Positions 27,063 to 37,409 of a stretch of 64,000 bases of DNA are shown in pieces. The notes beneath the pieces were generated by a model. It was not told where the DNA came from. It did no database searches and saw only the letters and a list, made by a program, of their open reading frames with translations. The DNA comes from CAWBLP01 sp963789495 (lineage in GTDB: Bacteria; Pseudomonadota; Alphaproteobacteria; Acetobacterales; Acetobacteraceae). The position numbers and the translations under genes are program-made. Numbering within the stretch: position 1 is the first letter of the stretch; each line of letters opens with the position of its first letter. The DNA lies in assembly GCA_963789495.1 (NCBI GenBank), contig CAWBLP010000003.1:1-64000 (forward strand). The letters run 5' to 3'.

Positions 27063-29162
27063 ATCGTCCCGACCGTACGAATCCGGGCGCGCGGAAAAAT
27101 TTCGGCCTGTGCCAACACGGGCGTGCTCGGGCGAATCCGCTCCACGATGGCGCGCACATGCGAGTCGGATTCCGCCGCTGGTCAGCAACACCGGCGCATC
27201 GCCCTGGGCCGCCGCCGTCTCGAACACATCGCGCAGCCGCTGCATGAACTCCTGCAGCTTGGTCGGCGCCATGGCGAGCTGGCGGTCTTCCGGCGGGCCG
27301 ACCAGTGCCTCGGTGAACGCGGCTTCCCAGTCCGGCGACGAGCGTGACCAAGCGGGATGTAGCCGCCGGCGCCGGTGTGGCTGTCGCTGATCTGTCGCGC
27401 CAGCCGCGCCCGCACATGCGCGACAATCGGCGGGAATGGCGCGGGCCGGGCCGCCGCACGCTTCCTGAATGCCTTCCAGAATAGTCGGCAGGTCGCGGAT
27501 CGACACCCGCTCCGCCAGCAGCGCCTGCAACACGCGCTGCACGCCGCCGACGGTGATCAGTGTGGGCACCAGGTCGGCGACCAGCTTCTGCTGCTCGCGC
27601 GGCAAGTCATCCAGCAGCTTCTGGGTCTCGGCGTAGGACAGCAATTCCGCCATGTTCTCCCGCACCAACTCGGTCAGGTGCGTGGTCAGCACACTCGACG
27701 GATCGACCACCGTGCAGCCGCGGAACAACGCCTCATCCTTCAGACGCGGGTTCGATCCAGCGGGCCGGCAGGCCGAAGGCGGGTTCCTTCGTCTCCTCTC
27801 CCGGCAGATCCGGGCACGCCGCCTGCGGGGTTCATCGCCAGCATGCAGGGTGGGGCGCAGTTCGCCGTGGCCGGCTTCGATCTCCTTGATCCGGATCGAG
27901 TAGGCTTCGGCTGCCAGCTGCATGTTGTCCTGGATGCGCACCGGGCGGCAGCACGAAACCCATATCGCCGGCGATGGCGCGACGCAGGCTCTTGATCTGC
28001 TCGGTCAGTCGGGGCGTGTCGCCGCCGGCAAGGGTCAGCAGCCCGTAGCCGAGTTCCAGCCGAATCAGGTCGATCCGAAGCGCTTCAGCTGATCGGCGGT
28101 TCGGCGGCCGGATCGTCTCGACCGGAGCGGGTTCGGCCTCGCCAAGGTCCGGGTGTTTGTAGCGCAGCCATGCGCCGCCGCCGGCGAGACCGGCGATTGC
28201 CCAGGAAGGGCAGCGCCGGCAAGACCGGGCAGCAGCGCGAGCACGCCTGCGGCGCCGGCTGCCATCGGCCAGCGGTTTCGGGTTGCCGCCGAGCTGGCGC
28301 ACCAGGGCGGCGTCGGCGCTGCCTTCCATGCCGCCCTTGGTCACCACGATGCCGGCGGCGGTGGATACCAGCAGTGCCGGGATCTGCGTCACCAGCCCGT
28401 CGCCGGCGGTCAGCGTGGTGAAGGTGCGCGACCGCGTCCGCCAGCGGCATGCCATGACGGATCAGACCGATCGCCAGCCCGCCCAAAATGTTGATCACCG
28501 TGATGATCAGGCCGGCGATCGCGTCACCGCGGACGAACTTCGCCGCACCATCCATGGCGCCGTAGAAGCCGCTCTCCTCCTCCAGCTCCTTGCGCCGCCG
28601 GCGTGCGGTCTGCTTCGTCGATCAGTCCGGCCGACAGGTCGGCATCGATCGCCATCTGCTTGCCGGGCATGGCATCCAGGCTGAAACGCGCCGCGACTTC
28701 CGCAATGCGGCCCGATCCCTTGGTGATGACGACGAAGTTCACCACCAGCAGGATGGAGAACACGATCAGGCCGATCACCACGTCGCCGCCCATCAGGAAT
28801 CCGCCGAACGCGGCGACGACATGGCCGGCAGCGAGCGGACCTTCGCTGCCATGCGACAGGATCAGCCGCGTGGTCGCGACGTTGAGTGACAGGCGCAGCA
28901 GCGTGGTGAGCAGCAGCAGGGTGGGAAAGCTGGTGAAGTCGAGCGGCCGGTGAAGGAACAGCGCGACCATCAGCACCAGGACCGCGGTGGTAATGGAAAT
29001 CGCGAGGCCGAAGTCGAGCAGGATCGTCGGCAGCGGCAGCACGAGCACGGAAAGCAACGCAACCACGCCGAGCGCCAGGCCAATATCGCTGCCCGGCGTG
29101 AACTGCCGCAGCCGTGCGGCAGCGGTGGGCAGAAATCCCTGGACGGCAGCCGCCTCCGCCAT
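27059..29162 (-). pseudogene. flhA: FlhA flagellar export gate protein (frameshifted)
   Basis: An integral membrane component of the flagellar type III export apparatus. The intact first 190 residues hold four membrane helices and the FHIPEP hallmark region (DFTSFPTLLLLTTLLRLSLNVATTR-like stretch; MPGKQMAIDADL). Later fragments read KFVRGDAIAGLIITVINILGG, TFTTLTAGDGLVTQIPALL, LVRENMAELLSYAETQKLLDDL and KLQEFMQRLRDVFETA, ending RTVGTI. Removing an inserted C in GCAGACCGC and another in GCGGTCGCGC restores the frame at the first two breaks, and at least four more follow. The repaired length is about 695 residues, normal for FlhA. The start is seven bases from the flbD stop. Confidence 0.85.
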
Positions 29163-29168
29163 CGTCCG

Positions 29169-30513
29169 TCAGGCCGCCACGCCTGCGGAAGGCCTTGGCA
29201 CCGGAACGCCCTGTGCGGCGTAGTCACGCAGCTTGTTGCGCAGGGCGCGGATCGAGATGCCCAGGATTGTTGCCGCATGCGTGCGATTGCCGAGGGTGTG
29301 GCCGAGGGTCTCGATGATCAGGTCGCGCTCGACCTCCTCCATCTTGCGCCCGACCAGGCTGGCGACGCCGCCGCCGGCCATCGCGTTGTGCGGTTTGAGC
29401 CGGTCCCGGAGGGCCGAGTTCGATGGCTTCGAGACCGATCGTCTGCACCGTCGGCCAGCAGCACGGCGCGGTGCACCGTGTTCTCCAGCTCGCGCACATT
29501 GCCGTGCCAGGATGCGTGACCAGCCGCAAGCGCTGCATCCGGTGACAGCGGGCGGTACGGCAGCCCGTTCACCTCGGCGTATTTGCGGGCGAAATGTTCG
29601 GCGAGAGGCGCGATGTCGCCGGGCCGCTCGCGCAGGGCGGGATGCGCAGAGCGACGACATTCAGGCGGAAATACAGGTCCTCGCGGAAGCGGCCGGCGGC
29701 GCACTTCGGCCATCAGGTCGCGGTTGGTGGTGGCGAGGATTCGCACGTTCACCTTGACCGGAGCCGAGCCGCCGAGCGCGGTCGATCTCGCGTTCCTGCA
29801 ATGCGCGCAGCAGCTTGGCCTGCAGGCGCACGTCCATTTCGCTGATTTCGTCCAGCAGCAGGGTGCCGCCGCCGGCGGCCTCGAACTTGCCAACACGGCG
29901 GGCGAGGGCGCCGGAGAAGGCGCCCTTCTCGTGACCGAACAGTTCCGACTCCAGCAGGTTCTCCGGGATCGCGGCGCAATTCAGTGCAACGAACGGGCCG
30001 GCGGACGCGGCGCGAGCGGCGGTGGATGTGACGAGCCAGCACCTCTTTGCCGGTGCCGGACTCGCCGGAGATCAGGACCGAGGCTTCCGACCGGGCGACC
30101 TGTTCGGCGCGGCGGACCGCGGCCTGCATGGCGGGATCGCGTAGGCGATCAGCGTGTGCGATGTCGCCGGAGGCCGCTTCCAGGATGGCGGCGATCAGGT
30201 CGGGATCGGGCGGCAGCGGCAGGAATTCGCGCGCGCCGGCGCGGATTGCGCGCACCGCGGCATCCGGGATCGTGTCGGTGCCGCAGGCGACGACGGGCAC
30301 GGCAATGCGCTCGGCGGCCAGTCGCGCGCACCAGGGCGCCGATGTCGTGCGCGACGTCGCACAGCACCAGGTCGACGCGCGCATCGGCGCGCAGGCGAGT
30401 CGATCGCCGTCGTCTGGATCGTCGGCCTGGTCCAGGCTGGCGCCGCGTGCCATGGCGATCCGCGCTGCCTGGCCGAGCTCGCCGGCGAGAGAGCCGATGA
30501 TCAGGACGCGCAT
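29169..30513 (-). pseudogene. flbD: FlbD sigma-54 flagellar activator (frameshifted)
   Basis: A sigma-54-dependent regulator of flagellar genes. A receiver-like N-domain (MRVLIIGSLAGELG) is followed by the AAA+ domain with Walker A SGESGTGKEVLARHIH, LDEIS-type Walker B (seen in a shifted frame), ILATTNRDLMAEV and NVRELENTVHRAVLLADG, then a Fis-type helix-turn-helix (THAATILGISIRALRNKLRDY). Breaks occur about every 200 bases. Three at the N-terminus are each repaired by removing one G or C (ACGGCGATC, TCGCCTGCG, GTGCGCGCG). The repaired size is about 445 residues. Confidence 0.85.
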
Positions 30514-30565
30514 GGGCGGTCGCTGTCTGAACCCGAGGACACAGCACGCTCTGATGCCAGATGGA

Positions 30566-30879
30566 TCACGGTGCGCGATCCGCCTTGACGATTTCCGTCA
30601 TCGTCACACCGAGCCGATTGTCGTCCACCATCACCACTTCGCCGCGCGCGACCAGGCGGTTGTTGACGTAGATGTCGATCGCCTCGCCCAGTTTGCGGTC
30701 CAGCTCCACCACAGCGCCACGGCCGAGCTTCAGCAGCTGGCTGACCTGCATGGTGGTCTTGCCGAGCACGGCGCTGACGGTGACCGGGATGTCGTACACC
30801 GCCTCCAGCTCGCGCACCGTACGCGGGCACCGGGTTCGCCTGGCTCGGTTAGTTCGGTAAGTTCCATGTCATTCGACAT
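30566..30879 (-). pseudogene. fliN: FliN flagellar motor switch protein (one frameshift)
   Basis: A C-ring component of the motor switch. The N-terminal part MSNDMELTELTEPGEPGAR (from ATG 30879) and the SpoA domain (LEAVYDIPVTVSAVLGKTTM, LGRGAVVELDRKLGEAIDIY, VARGEVVMVDDNRLGVTM) lie in different frames that meet near 30818. After repair it is about 104 residues, typical for FliN. The preceding fliH gene ends inside its start region (30869). Confidence 0.85.
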
Positions 30880-31544
30880 GTTCGGCCTCCTTCGCGGCGG
30901 CGTAGGGCAGCAGTCCGGCTGGTGCCAGGATGTCCACGATCTGCGCCCACAGCGCGGCCGTGTCGCGCAGGGCCTGGCCGTTGCGCCAGGTGACGCGGGC
31001 ATCGCCTGGCATGACGGTCTCGCATGGCAACGATCTGCGCCCGCGTCGCAAGGTCAGGATCGAGCCGCGCGATTTCGCGTGCGACGATATCCACGTCGGC
31101 GGGATGCAGGCGGAAGGTGACGTTCGGCTCCTGATTCAGTGCAGGCAGCAAGGTTCGCACGAGCCTGGTCAGCTCGGCTTGACCATGCCGCGCCGACAGC
31201 TCCGGCAGGGCGAGGGCGAAACTGTCCAGCAGCATGCGCGCCACGGCATCCGCGGCCTGTTCAGCGGTTGCCTTGGCTTGCGCCCGCGCATCCACAAGCA
31301 TTGCGGCGATGGCTTGCAGCGCGGCGCGAATCACCGCTTCATCCGCCTGTTTGGCGGCGGCCATCGCGGCGTCATGGCCGGCCTGCCGTGCTTCGTCGCG
31401 GGCGGCCTCAAGGTCGTCAGCCGTGAACATCGGCTCGATGGTTTCAGGTTCCACCGTGCGATTGGACGCGGCAGGTGCGTCGAAATCCTCGGCGAACAGC
31501 ACGATTCCGGAGGACCGTGCGGCGAAGTTGTTGAACCCGTCCAT
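30869..31544 (-). pseudogene. fliH: FliH-like flagellar export regulator (one frameshift)
   Basis: The product regulates the export ATPase FliI and links it to the C-ring. A long Ala/Glu-rich helical region (DDLEAARDEARQAGHDAAMAAAKQAD) is followed by a C-terminal domain (TFRLHPADVDIVAREIARLDP). The frame breaks near 31025. Removing one C from ATGCGAGACC gives VAMETVMPGDARVTWRNGQ, where PGDARVTW matches the end motif of FliH/HrpE proteins. The reading ends at 30869. About 225 residues. Assignment rests on position between fliG and fliN plus this motif. Confidence 0.75.
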
Positions 31545-31611
31545 CAGTCGGCTGCCGCGTCAGACGTCGTGGGCGGGATATACGCCAGGAGAGACTTGGC
31601 TTTCGGGGCAC

Positions 31612-32638
31612 TCAATAGATCAACTCCTCATCCTTGCTCGCGCTGATGTCGATCTGGCCCTGTGCAGCCAGTTCCTTCGCCAGCTGCACGATCTCGGCCT
31701 GCGCCTCGTCCACGTCGCGCACCCGCACCGGACCGAGCGCCTCGATGTCGTCACGCAGCATCTTGGCGGCGCGTTCCGACAGGTTCTTGAGGAACAGGTC
31801 CTTGATCTTGTCGGAGGCGCCCTTGATGCGCCAGCGGCAGCTTGTCCTTCTCGATCACGCGCAGCAGCGTCTGCACCGATGGCGGCGTGAGGCGTGCCAG
31901 ATCCTCGAAGGTGAACATCAGCGACTTGATGCGTTCGGCCGCGTCGCGGTTGCGTTCCTCCAGCGCGGTCAGGAAGCGTGCCTCCGACTGGCGATCGAGG
32001 TTGTTGAAGATGTCTGCCATCAGCTCATGCGCATCGCGCCGGGTGCTGCGGGCCAGGTTGGACATGAACTCGGCGCGCAATGTGCGTTCCACGCCGTCCA
32101 GCACGTCCTTCTGCACGCTCTCCATGCGCAGCATGCGCATCACGACTTCCATGGCGAAGGAATCAGGCAGCAGGGTCAGCACGCGCGCGGCATGTTCCGG
32201 CCGAACCTTCGACAGCACCACCGCGACGGTCTGCGGGTATTCGTTCTTCAGGTAGTTCGCCAGCACGCTTTCGTTGACGTTGCCGAGCTTGTCCCACATC
32301 GTGCGTCCTGCGGGACCGCGGATTTCCTCCATGATCTGCGAGGCACGTTCTCGTGGCAGCGCCTTTTGCAACAGCCGTTCGGTGCCTTCGTAACTGCCGA
32401 TCAGATTGCCGGCGAACTGCCGATACGATCGACGAAATCGACGCACAGCCGTTCAACGACATCCGAGCGAACCGAGCCGAGCTGCGCCATGGCCGCGGAA
32501 ATGTCTTTGATCTCGTCTTCATGCATCATGGAGAACAGTCGCGTGCACTGATCCTCGCCCAGGGCAAGCATCAGGATCGCCGCCTTTTGCGATGCCGTTC
32601 AGGCCGCGGTAGTCTTCCGGGCGCGCGACGTCAGCCAT
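31612..32638 (-). pseudogene. fliG: FliG flagellar motor switch protein (frameshifted)
   Basis: The rotor protein that interacts with the stator. Reconstructed pieces: MADVARPEDYRGLNGIAKAA, then FSMMHEDEIKDISAAMAQLG, then QTVAVVLSKVRPEHAARVLTLLPD (FliG middle domain with the EHPQ-like region), then IFNNLDRQSEARFLTALEERN and LFLKNLSERAAKMLRDDIEALGPV (C-terminal motor domain), ending EELIY. Removing one A in GCAAAAGG and one C in GGCGCATCAAG fixes two breaks, and one or two more lie near 32420. Repaired length about 340. It overlaps the fliF stop by eight bases. Confidence 0.85.
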
Positions 32639-34293
32639 TGCCTTCCTGCACCATCCATCCGCGCATGATGGTCAGAGTCTCTTCGGGATGCTTTTCCACC
32701 AGCTCGCTGATGTGGCGCAGTGAGGAGGCGCGCATCTGGCCTTCGATCTGAGCGATGTTCACCATGCTCTCATCTTCCAGCAATGGCGTCGGGGGCAACG
32801 CGGACATCGCCCCGGGCGAACCTGGTGCCGCCAGTGCTGACATGGGGGATGCGGACAGCGCTGCGGGCGAACCGGCGGAGGCCAAAGCGCAGCGTACCCC
32901 CGGCGCTAGGGCCGAGCGCTGTCAGGCGGATCACCATCGGTCGCACGACCAGCAGGAGCGCGAGCAGTCCGACCAGCCCGAAGACAGCGGTCTGGGCGAG
33001 ACGCAGCAGGTCGGCCTTTTCCAGTCGCAGGCCAAAGGGTCCAGCCGGTTCCTCGGCCGCGACGGGTTCGGCAATGAAGCGCATGGTCACGACGTCGACA
33101 TGGTCGCCGCGCTTCTCATCAAACCCGATGGCGCCTTTCACCAAGGTGCTGATGCGGTCAATGTCCTCCGCCGAGCGCGGTTGCCAGGTGGATTTTCCGT
33201 CGCTGCCGGTCACCTGCGTGCCATCCACCATGACCGCCAGGCTGATCCGGTCGATCTGCGGTTGCTCCCGGATCAAGGTTCGGACGGTACGGCTGATCTC
33301 AAAGTTGGTGGTGTCTTCCTGCCGTGCTTCCTGGGAGCCTGTGCCGCTGGTGCCGGCATTTGCGTTGGGCAGATTGTTCTGCACCGTGACGGCAGGGGTC
33401 GCCTCGGTCGATTTGTTGTTCTGCGTCACGCTCTGTGTGCTGCGCGCCACCTGACCGTCCGGATCGTATCGCTCCTGTGTCTCATTTAATCGTTCGAAGT
33501 TCATCCGGACCGAAGCCTCCGCGCGGACTCGGCCAGGGCCGAGACTGCGCTCCAGCATCTCCTCGACCGCGCGCGACAGGCGGAGTTCGGTGGCGCGTTG
33601 CGCCTCTTCGGCGGACATGGCTTGCGCCGCCTGACCGACCGGCTCGCCAGCGCGGGCCAACAGATTGCCGCGTGAATCGACGATGGCGATGTTCTGCGGC
33701 CGCAATCCTGGCACGGCGGCGGCGACCAGGTTGAGAATGGCCTGCACGCCTTCATGGTCCAGCCGCTGCGCACCGGACATGGTCATCAGCACGCTTGCCT
33801 GTGCGTCCTGTCGATCCCGAGCGAATGGCTCACGGCGAGGCAGCACCAGATGCACCCGCGCACCGCGTACGCCACGAATGGCGCGGATGGTGCGGGCAAG
33901 CTCGCCCTCCATCGCGCGGGTTTCGTTGATCTTCTGTTGGAAGTCGGTCGCGGCGAAACCCTCCCCGCGATCGAAGATTTCATAGCCGATCGAGCCGCCG
34001 GAGGGCAGGCCTTCCTTGGCAAGTGCGATGCGCGCTTCCGGCACCTGGTCGGCCGGCACCAGGATCTGGCTGCCGCCCCCGGCGATGCGATAAGGGATGT
34101 GGCGGCGGCCGAGTTGCTCGATGACCTGGGACGAATCGCGCAGGTCCAGATCGCCGTAGAGCAGCGCCATTTGATCGACGCCGCTGCGCAAGGCGAGCAA
34201 GGCCAGCATGACCAGCATCCCAAGGCCGACCGCGCCCATGGCGGCAAGCCGCAGCGGCCCGAGAGCTTTCAATCCGTCCAGCAGCGGTTTCAT
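32631..34293 (-). pseudogene. fliF: FliF MS-ring protein (one frameshift)
   Basis: The membrane ring of the flagellar basal body. Residues 1-465 are in one frame: an N-terminal membrane helix (MGAVGLGMLVMLALLAL), the YscJ/FliF domain (GLPSGGSIGYEIFDRGEGF; TRAMEGELARTI; ARVHLVLPRREPF), a periplasmic ring-building motif region, and a second membrane helix (VFGLVGLLALLLVV). A single shift near 32895 then leads to the C-terminal FliG-binding tail (LLEDESMVNIAQIEGQMRASS...MRGWMVQEGNG). Total about 550 residues, normal for FliF. It is the first gene of the flagellar operon. Confidence 0.88.
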
Positions 34294-34386
34294 CGCCCGT
34301 CTCGCTGCGTCTGCCTGGATCCGTGCACGATCACGGTGTGGTTCCCGTTCGGCATCCTGCCGTGGCGGGAGATTGCGCGCGGCGTC

Positions 34387-34401
34387 TTACCCCGCCGTTA
34401 A
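34387..34401. promoter_or_regulatory. CtrA-like box upstream of fliF
   Basis: TTAC-CCCGCCG-TTAA on the plus strand is one base off the TTAA-N7-TTAA full site bound by CtrA in alphaproteobacteria. It sits 94 bases upstream of fliF, the first gene of the flagellar operon, the kind of gene CtrA controls in Caulobacter. The core CCGTTAACGG is also a palindrome, so it may occur by chance. No ctrA gene is in the window. Confidence 0.35.
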
Positions 34402-34522
34402 CGGGGCGGCAGTTTCTGCCGGGGTGGCCAGCCGCGCCCGCTGGACCGGCAAAAGATAAACCTTCTCCCGATACCCTGATTCAGGCTATTTTCACCCAAC
34501 AATTGCGGATGGGAGGAAGTGG

Positions 34523-35080
34523 ATGTTCGAGCTCGATCGATTTATCGCCGCCTGCGAGGAAGCCGTCCGGGACGGGCACGGGCCCGCCGCGGTGCGCGAG
34601 GTCGTCGCCCGCGCGGTGGACCATCCCCAGGCGGTGCTGGCCGAACTGGGAGAGCCGACCAGGGCCGGGCTCAACCTGCTGTACCGCTCGGACAATTTGA
34701 CCATCCTGAACCTGGTCTGGGGTCCGCAGATGAGCCTGATGCCCCACAATCACAACATGTGGGCCGTCATCGGCCTGTACACCGGGCGCGAGGACAATAT
34801 TTTCTGGCGCCGCCTGCCGACCGACGCGCGCTGGCCGATCGAGGCCGCCGGCGCGCGGTCTTTGATGCCAGGCGACGCCTGCCCGCTGGGCAAAGACATC
34901 ATCCACTCGGTCACCAATCCGATTCCGCGGCTGACCGCTGCGCTGCACGTCTATGGCGGTGACTTCATGGAGCAGCTGCGCAGCGAGTGGGACCCGGAAT
35001 CGCTGCACGAGCAAGCCTACGACGTGGCCAAGGCTCGGCGCATGTTCGAGGACTCGAACCGCCAGATGACCCACGCCTGA
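34523..35080 (+). CDS. Cupin / cysteine-dioxygenase-like metal-binding protein
   Basis: A 185-residue single-domain cupin. The metal-binding motif is MPHNHNMWAVIGLYTGRE (HNH pair and Glu), with the third His at KDIIHSVTN and a possible fourth at ALHVYGGDF. This matches predicted metal-dependent enzymes related to cysteine dioxygenase (PF05995-like). The substrate is not known. GGGAGG lies about eight bases before ATG 34523. It is divergent from the flagellar operon with a 229-base intergenic region. Confidence 0.8.
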   Translation: MFELDRFIAACEEAVRDGHGPAAVREVVARAVDHPQAVLAELGEPTRAGLNLLYRSDNLTILNLVWGPQMSLMPHNHNMWAVIGLYTGREDNIFWRRLPTDARWPIEAAGARSLMPGDACPLGKDIIHSVTNPIPRLTAALHVYGGDFMEQLRSEWDPESLHEQAYDVAKARRMFEDSNRQMTHA

Positions 35081-35312
35081 CGGTACGTCACCTGTTCGCC
35101 TGACGGCGCGTGCGCGGGCCCGCTGACCGAGGTCGGCGGTTTCAGTCGGCGCGCATTTGGGCATCGTGGTGATCGCCACCTTGGTGTGTTTGGCCCGATC
35201 ACGCCGCCTTGTGGACTGTCGCTGCCAGCCGCATGGAAGTTTGTCGGCGTGAGCATCGCCCGGGCGCCGCTTACACCTGTCCGTAACAGCTCGCCCTGGC
35301 GGACCGGGATGG
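35081..35312. other. Intergenic, nothing recognised
   Basis: The convergent gap between the cupin gene and the end of gltX. It contains CCTGACGG repeated near 35079 and 35100, but no confident hairpin or gene. Confidence 0.5.
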
Positions 35313-36648
35313 TCAGGCGGCGGCGATCTGCAGCCGGTTCGCGGCGCGGGCACGTCCGATCAACGGCAGTAGAGCATCGAGCTCCGGCCCGCGCTCCTCT
35401 CCGGTCAAAGCAAGCCGCAGCGGCGGCAACAGGGCCTTCGTCTCCCGTCCGGTGGCTTCGCTCAGCATCGCCAGCCAGGTGGCGCAGACCGAGGCGTTCC
35501 AGGGTTCCGGCGGCAACAACTCCAGCGCCTTGGCCAGTGTCCGGTGTTCGCCTGCGATAACCGGCGGCACGATGCTGCCCGCAACGACATTCCACCATCC
35601 GCGCGCTTCGTTCAGCAGGTCCAGACTGCCGCGCACCGCCAGCCAAAACGTCTCGGTGGCGCCACTGGGCAATCGATCTGAAACGGCGGCGAAGTTGGAT
35701 CGGTGCAGCACTCGCCGGTTCAGCTCCAGCAGCGATGCCGCGTCGAAAGGTGTCGCCGAACTGGAGAGCGACGACAGGTCGAAGCTCGCGGCGAGTTCCT
35801 GCATGGTCAGGAATTCCAGCGGCAGCGACGTGCCGATGCGTGCCAGATAGGCGGCGAGCGCAGCCGAACTCGATACCATCGTTACGCAGGCTGCGCAGGG
35901 TCCGCGTCGCCACTCGTTTCGACAACCGTCCGGTCTCGCCATCCGCCAGCGCCGGCAGATGGGCGAAAATTAGTCGCGACGGTTTGGCATTCAACGCCGC
36001 AAACAGGTCGAGCTGCACGCCGGTTGCGGTGATGCGTTCCTCTGACCGGATGACGTGGGTGATGCCAGCAGCGATATCGTCGACGACACTGGTGAACAGT
36101 GGCAATGGCGTGCCGTCGGCCCGGATCAGAACCGGGTCCGAGACGGATGGCAGCTTCACCGTGCGAGGCCCCAGCACTGCGTCCTGCCAGCCGACGGTCG
36201 CATCGGACAGACGGAACCGCCAATATGGACGCTTGCCTCCGGCCTCGGCGGTGCTGCGTTGCGCGCCGGTCAGTTTCAACATGGCGCGGTCGTAGATCGG
36301 CGCCTGACCTCGCTTGAGCCGCTGCTCGCGCTTGTAGCGCAGCTCCTCCTCGGACTCGAAGCAGGGGTACAGCCGGCCGGCTTGCTGCAACCTTGCCATG
36401 GCATCGTCGTAGAGCGGCCGGCGTTGCGACGAACGCAGGATTGCTTCCCAACTTATGCCAAGCCACTGCAGGTCGTGTGCGATGGCATCGATGTATTCGG
36501 GACGACAGCGTTCCTGCTCGGTGTCGTCGAAACGTATAAGCATTGCTCCGCCGAGCCGCTGGGCATGCAGGAAGTTGATCAACGCAACCCGGGCAACGCC
36601 GAGCGGCAGATGACCTTCGGGAGCCCATGCGAAGCGGACGCGGATCAT
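35313..36648 (-). pseudogene. gltX: Glutamyl-tRNA synthetase-like, atypical HIGH motif (one frameshift)
   Basis: A class I GluRS-like protein of about 445 residues. The N-terminal catalytic region reads FAWAPEGHLPLGVARVALIN, where the usual LH(I/V)G of the HIGH motif is LPLG: the first His is Pro. RFDDTEQER corresponds to RxDDTDxER, and the KMSKS-like motif is GRLSKR. The frame breaks near 35880. Removing one T from GAGTTCGGC gives NDGIESAALAAYLARIGTS, then the C-terminal anticodon-binding half (LLELNRRVLHRSNF). Alphaproteobacteria often have two GluRS paralogs, and this may be the divergent one. ATG overlaps the upstream gene stop by four bases. Confidence 0.75.
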
Positions 36649-37013
36649 TCCTCTGGCTCGTCGCCCAGGTCGTCCCGTCTCGGATCGAGCGCCCGCCAGT
36701 TGCGTGCCTCGGAGTCGCCACGGCTATCGACGAAGTCATGCAGTTCCGTCGCGCTGCGCCAGCCGGCCTCTCCAGCGTCCACCACTTCCGCGTCTTCACC
36801 GAAGGCAAACCATGCGTCCAGCACTTCTCTTGCGGACATGCCTGGTGCGCGGCAGCGTTCAACGGAATCCCGCACGTAGCGCCGCGCGAAGGCATTGGCC
36901 TGCATCAAGGTTGGAAAGCCGCCGACCTCCTCCACGACATTGTCCTGGGCGCCACCCGACAGGTCGAGAATACGCACATGCCAGCCACCATCGGGTGCAA
37001 ACAGGTCGCTCAT
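36645..37013 (-). CDS. Hypothetical acidic protein before gltX
   Basis: A 122-residue soluble protein (MSDLFAPDGGWHVRILDL) rich in Asp and Glu, with an acidic C-terminal end (DDLGDEPEE). I do not recognise a family. Its stop overlaps the gltX start (ATGA), so the two are co-translated. The region FPTLMQANAFARRYVRDSVE is helical and may be a small fold. The codon pattern resembles the surrounding genes, which supports a real gene. Confidence 0.65.
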   Translation of the reverse strand: MSDLFAPDGGWHVRILDLSGGAQDNVVEEVGGFPTLMQANAFARRYVRDSVERCRAPGMSAREVLDAWFAFGEDAEVVDAGEAGWRSATELHDFVDSRGDSEARNWRALDPRRDDLGDEPEE

Positions 37014-37409
37014 GAAAAATCACGCAATTGTGAGGCCATTGTTGTCATCGTGGGGAACCTAGAGAGCGGTTCAGGCAAAATCAACGCGACCTCGCCAATG
37101 GCTCGATCTGATCTGGCGCTGATATCCCGAGCTTCTGCTGATGCACAGGAGATGATGCGGGAGACGGGCACCCTGACGGGGCGCGTCGCTGGTGTATACC
37201 AGCGCAACGATGCCAACCGCAAAAACCACTTGCCGCTGCCCTGCTGGTCAATGACCGGCCCTGGGGACGCCCTTGGGCCATCGCAGAGTGCAAGTTGCTT
37301 TCCACCCGCGGGTGACGCGGGTTAAAAGGGGTACAAGGACGAAGCACGATCGCAAGGCCGTCGTAATAATGGCGCGCCCGGTCGTCCTGCAACAACGGGA
37401 GGTTTGGTC
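37014..37409. other. Divergent intergenic region
   Basis: About 400 bases between the minus-strand hypothetical and the plus-strand NTF2-like gene. Less GC-rich patches at 37014-37090 and 37320-37370 could hold the two promoters, but I cannot assign -35/-10 boxes reliably. Confidence 0.4.

Noticed and set aside
34294..34400. Sigma-54 promoter before fliF
   Set aside because: CGCCACG-GCAGG-ATGCC has several mismatches to TGGCACG-N4-TTGCW.
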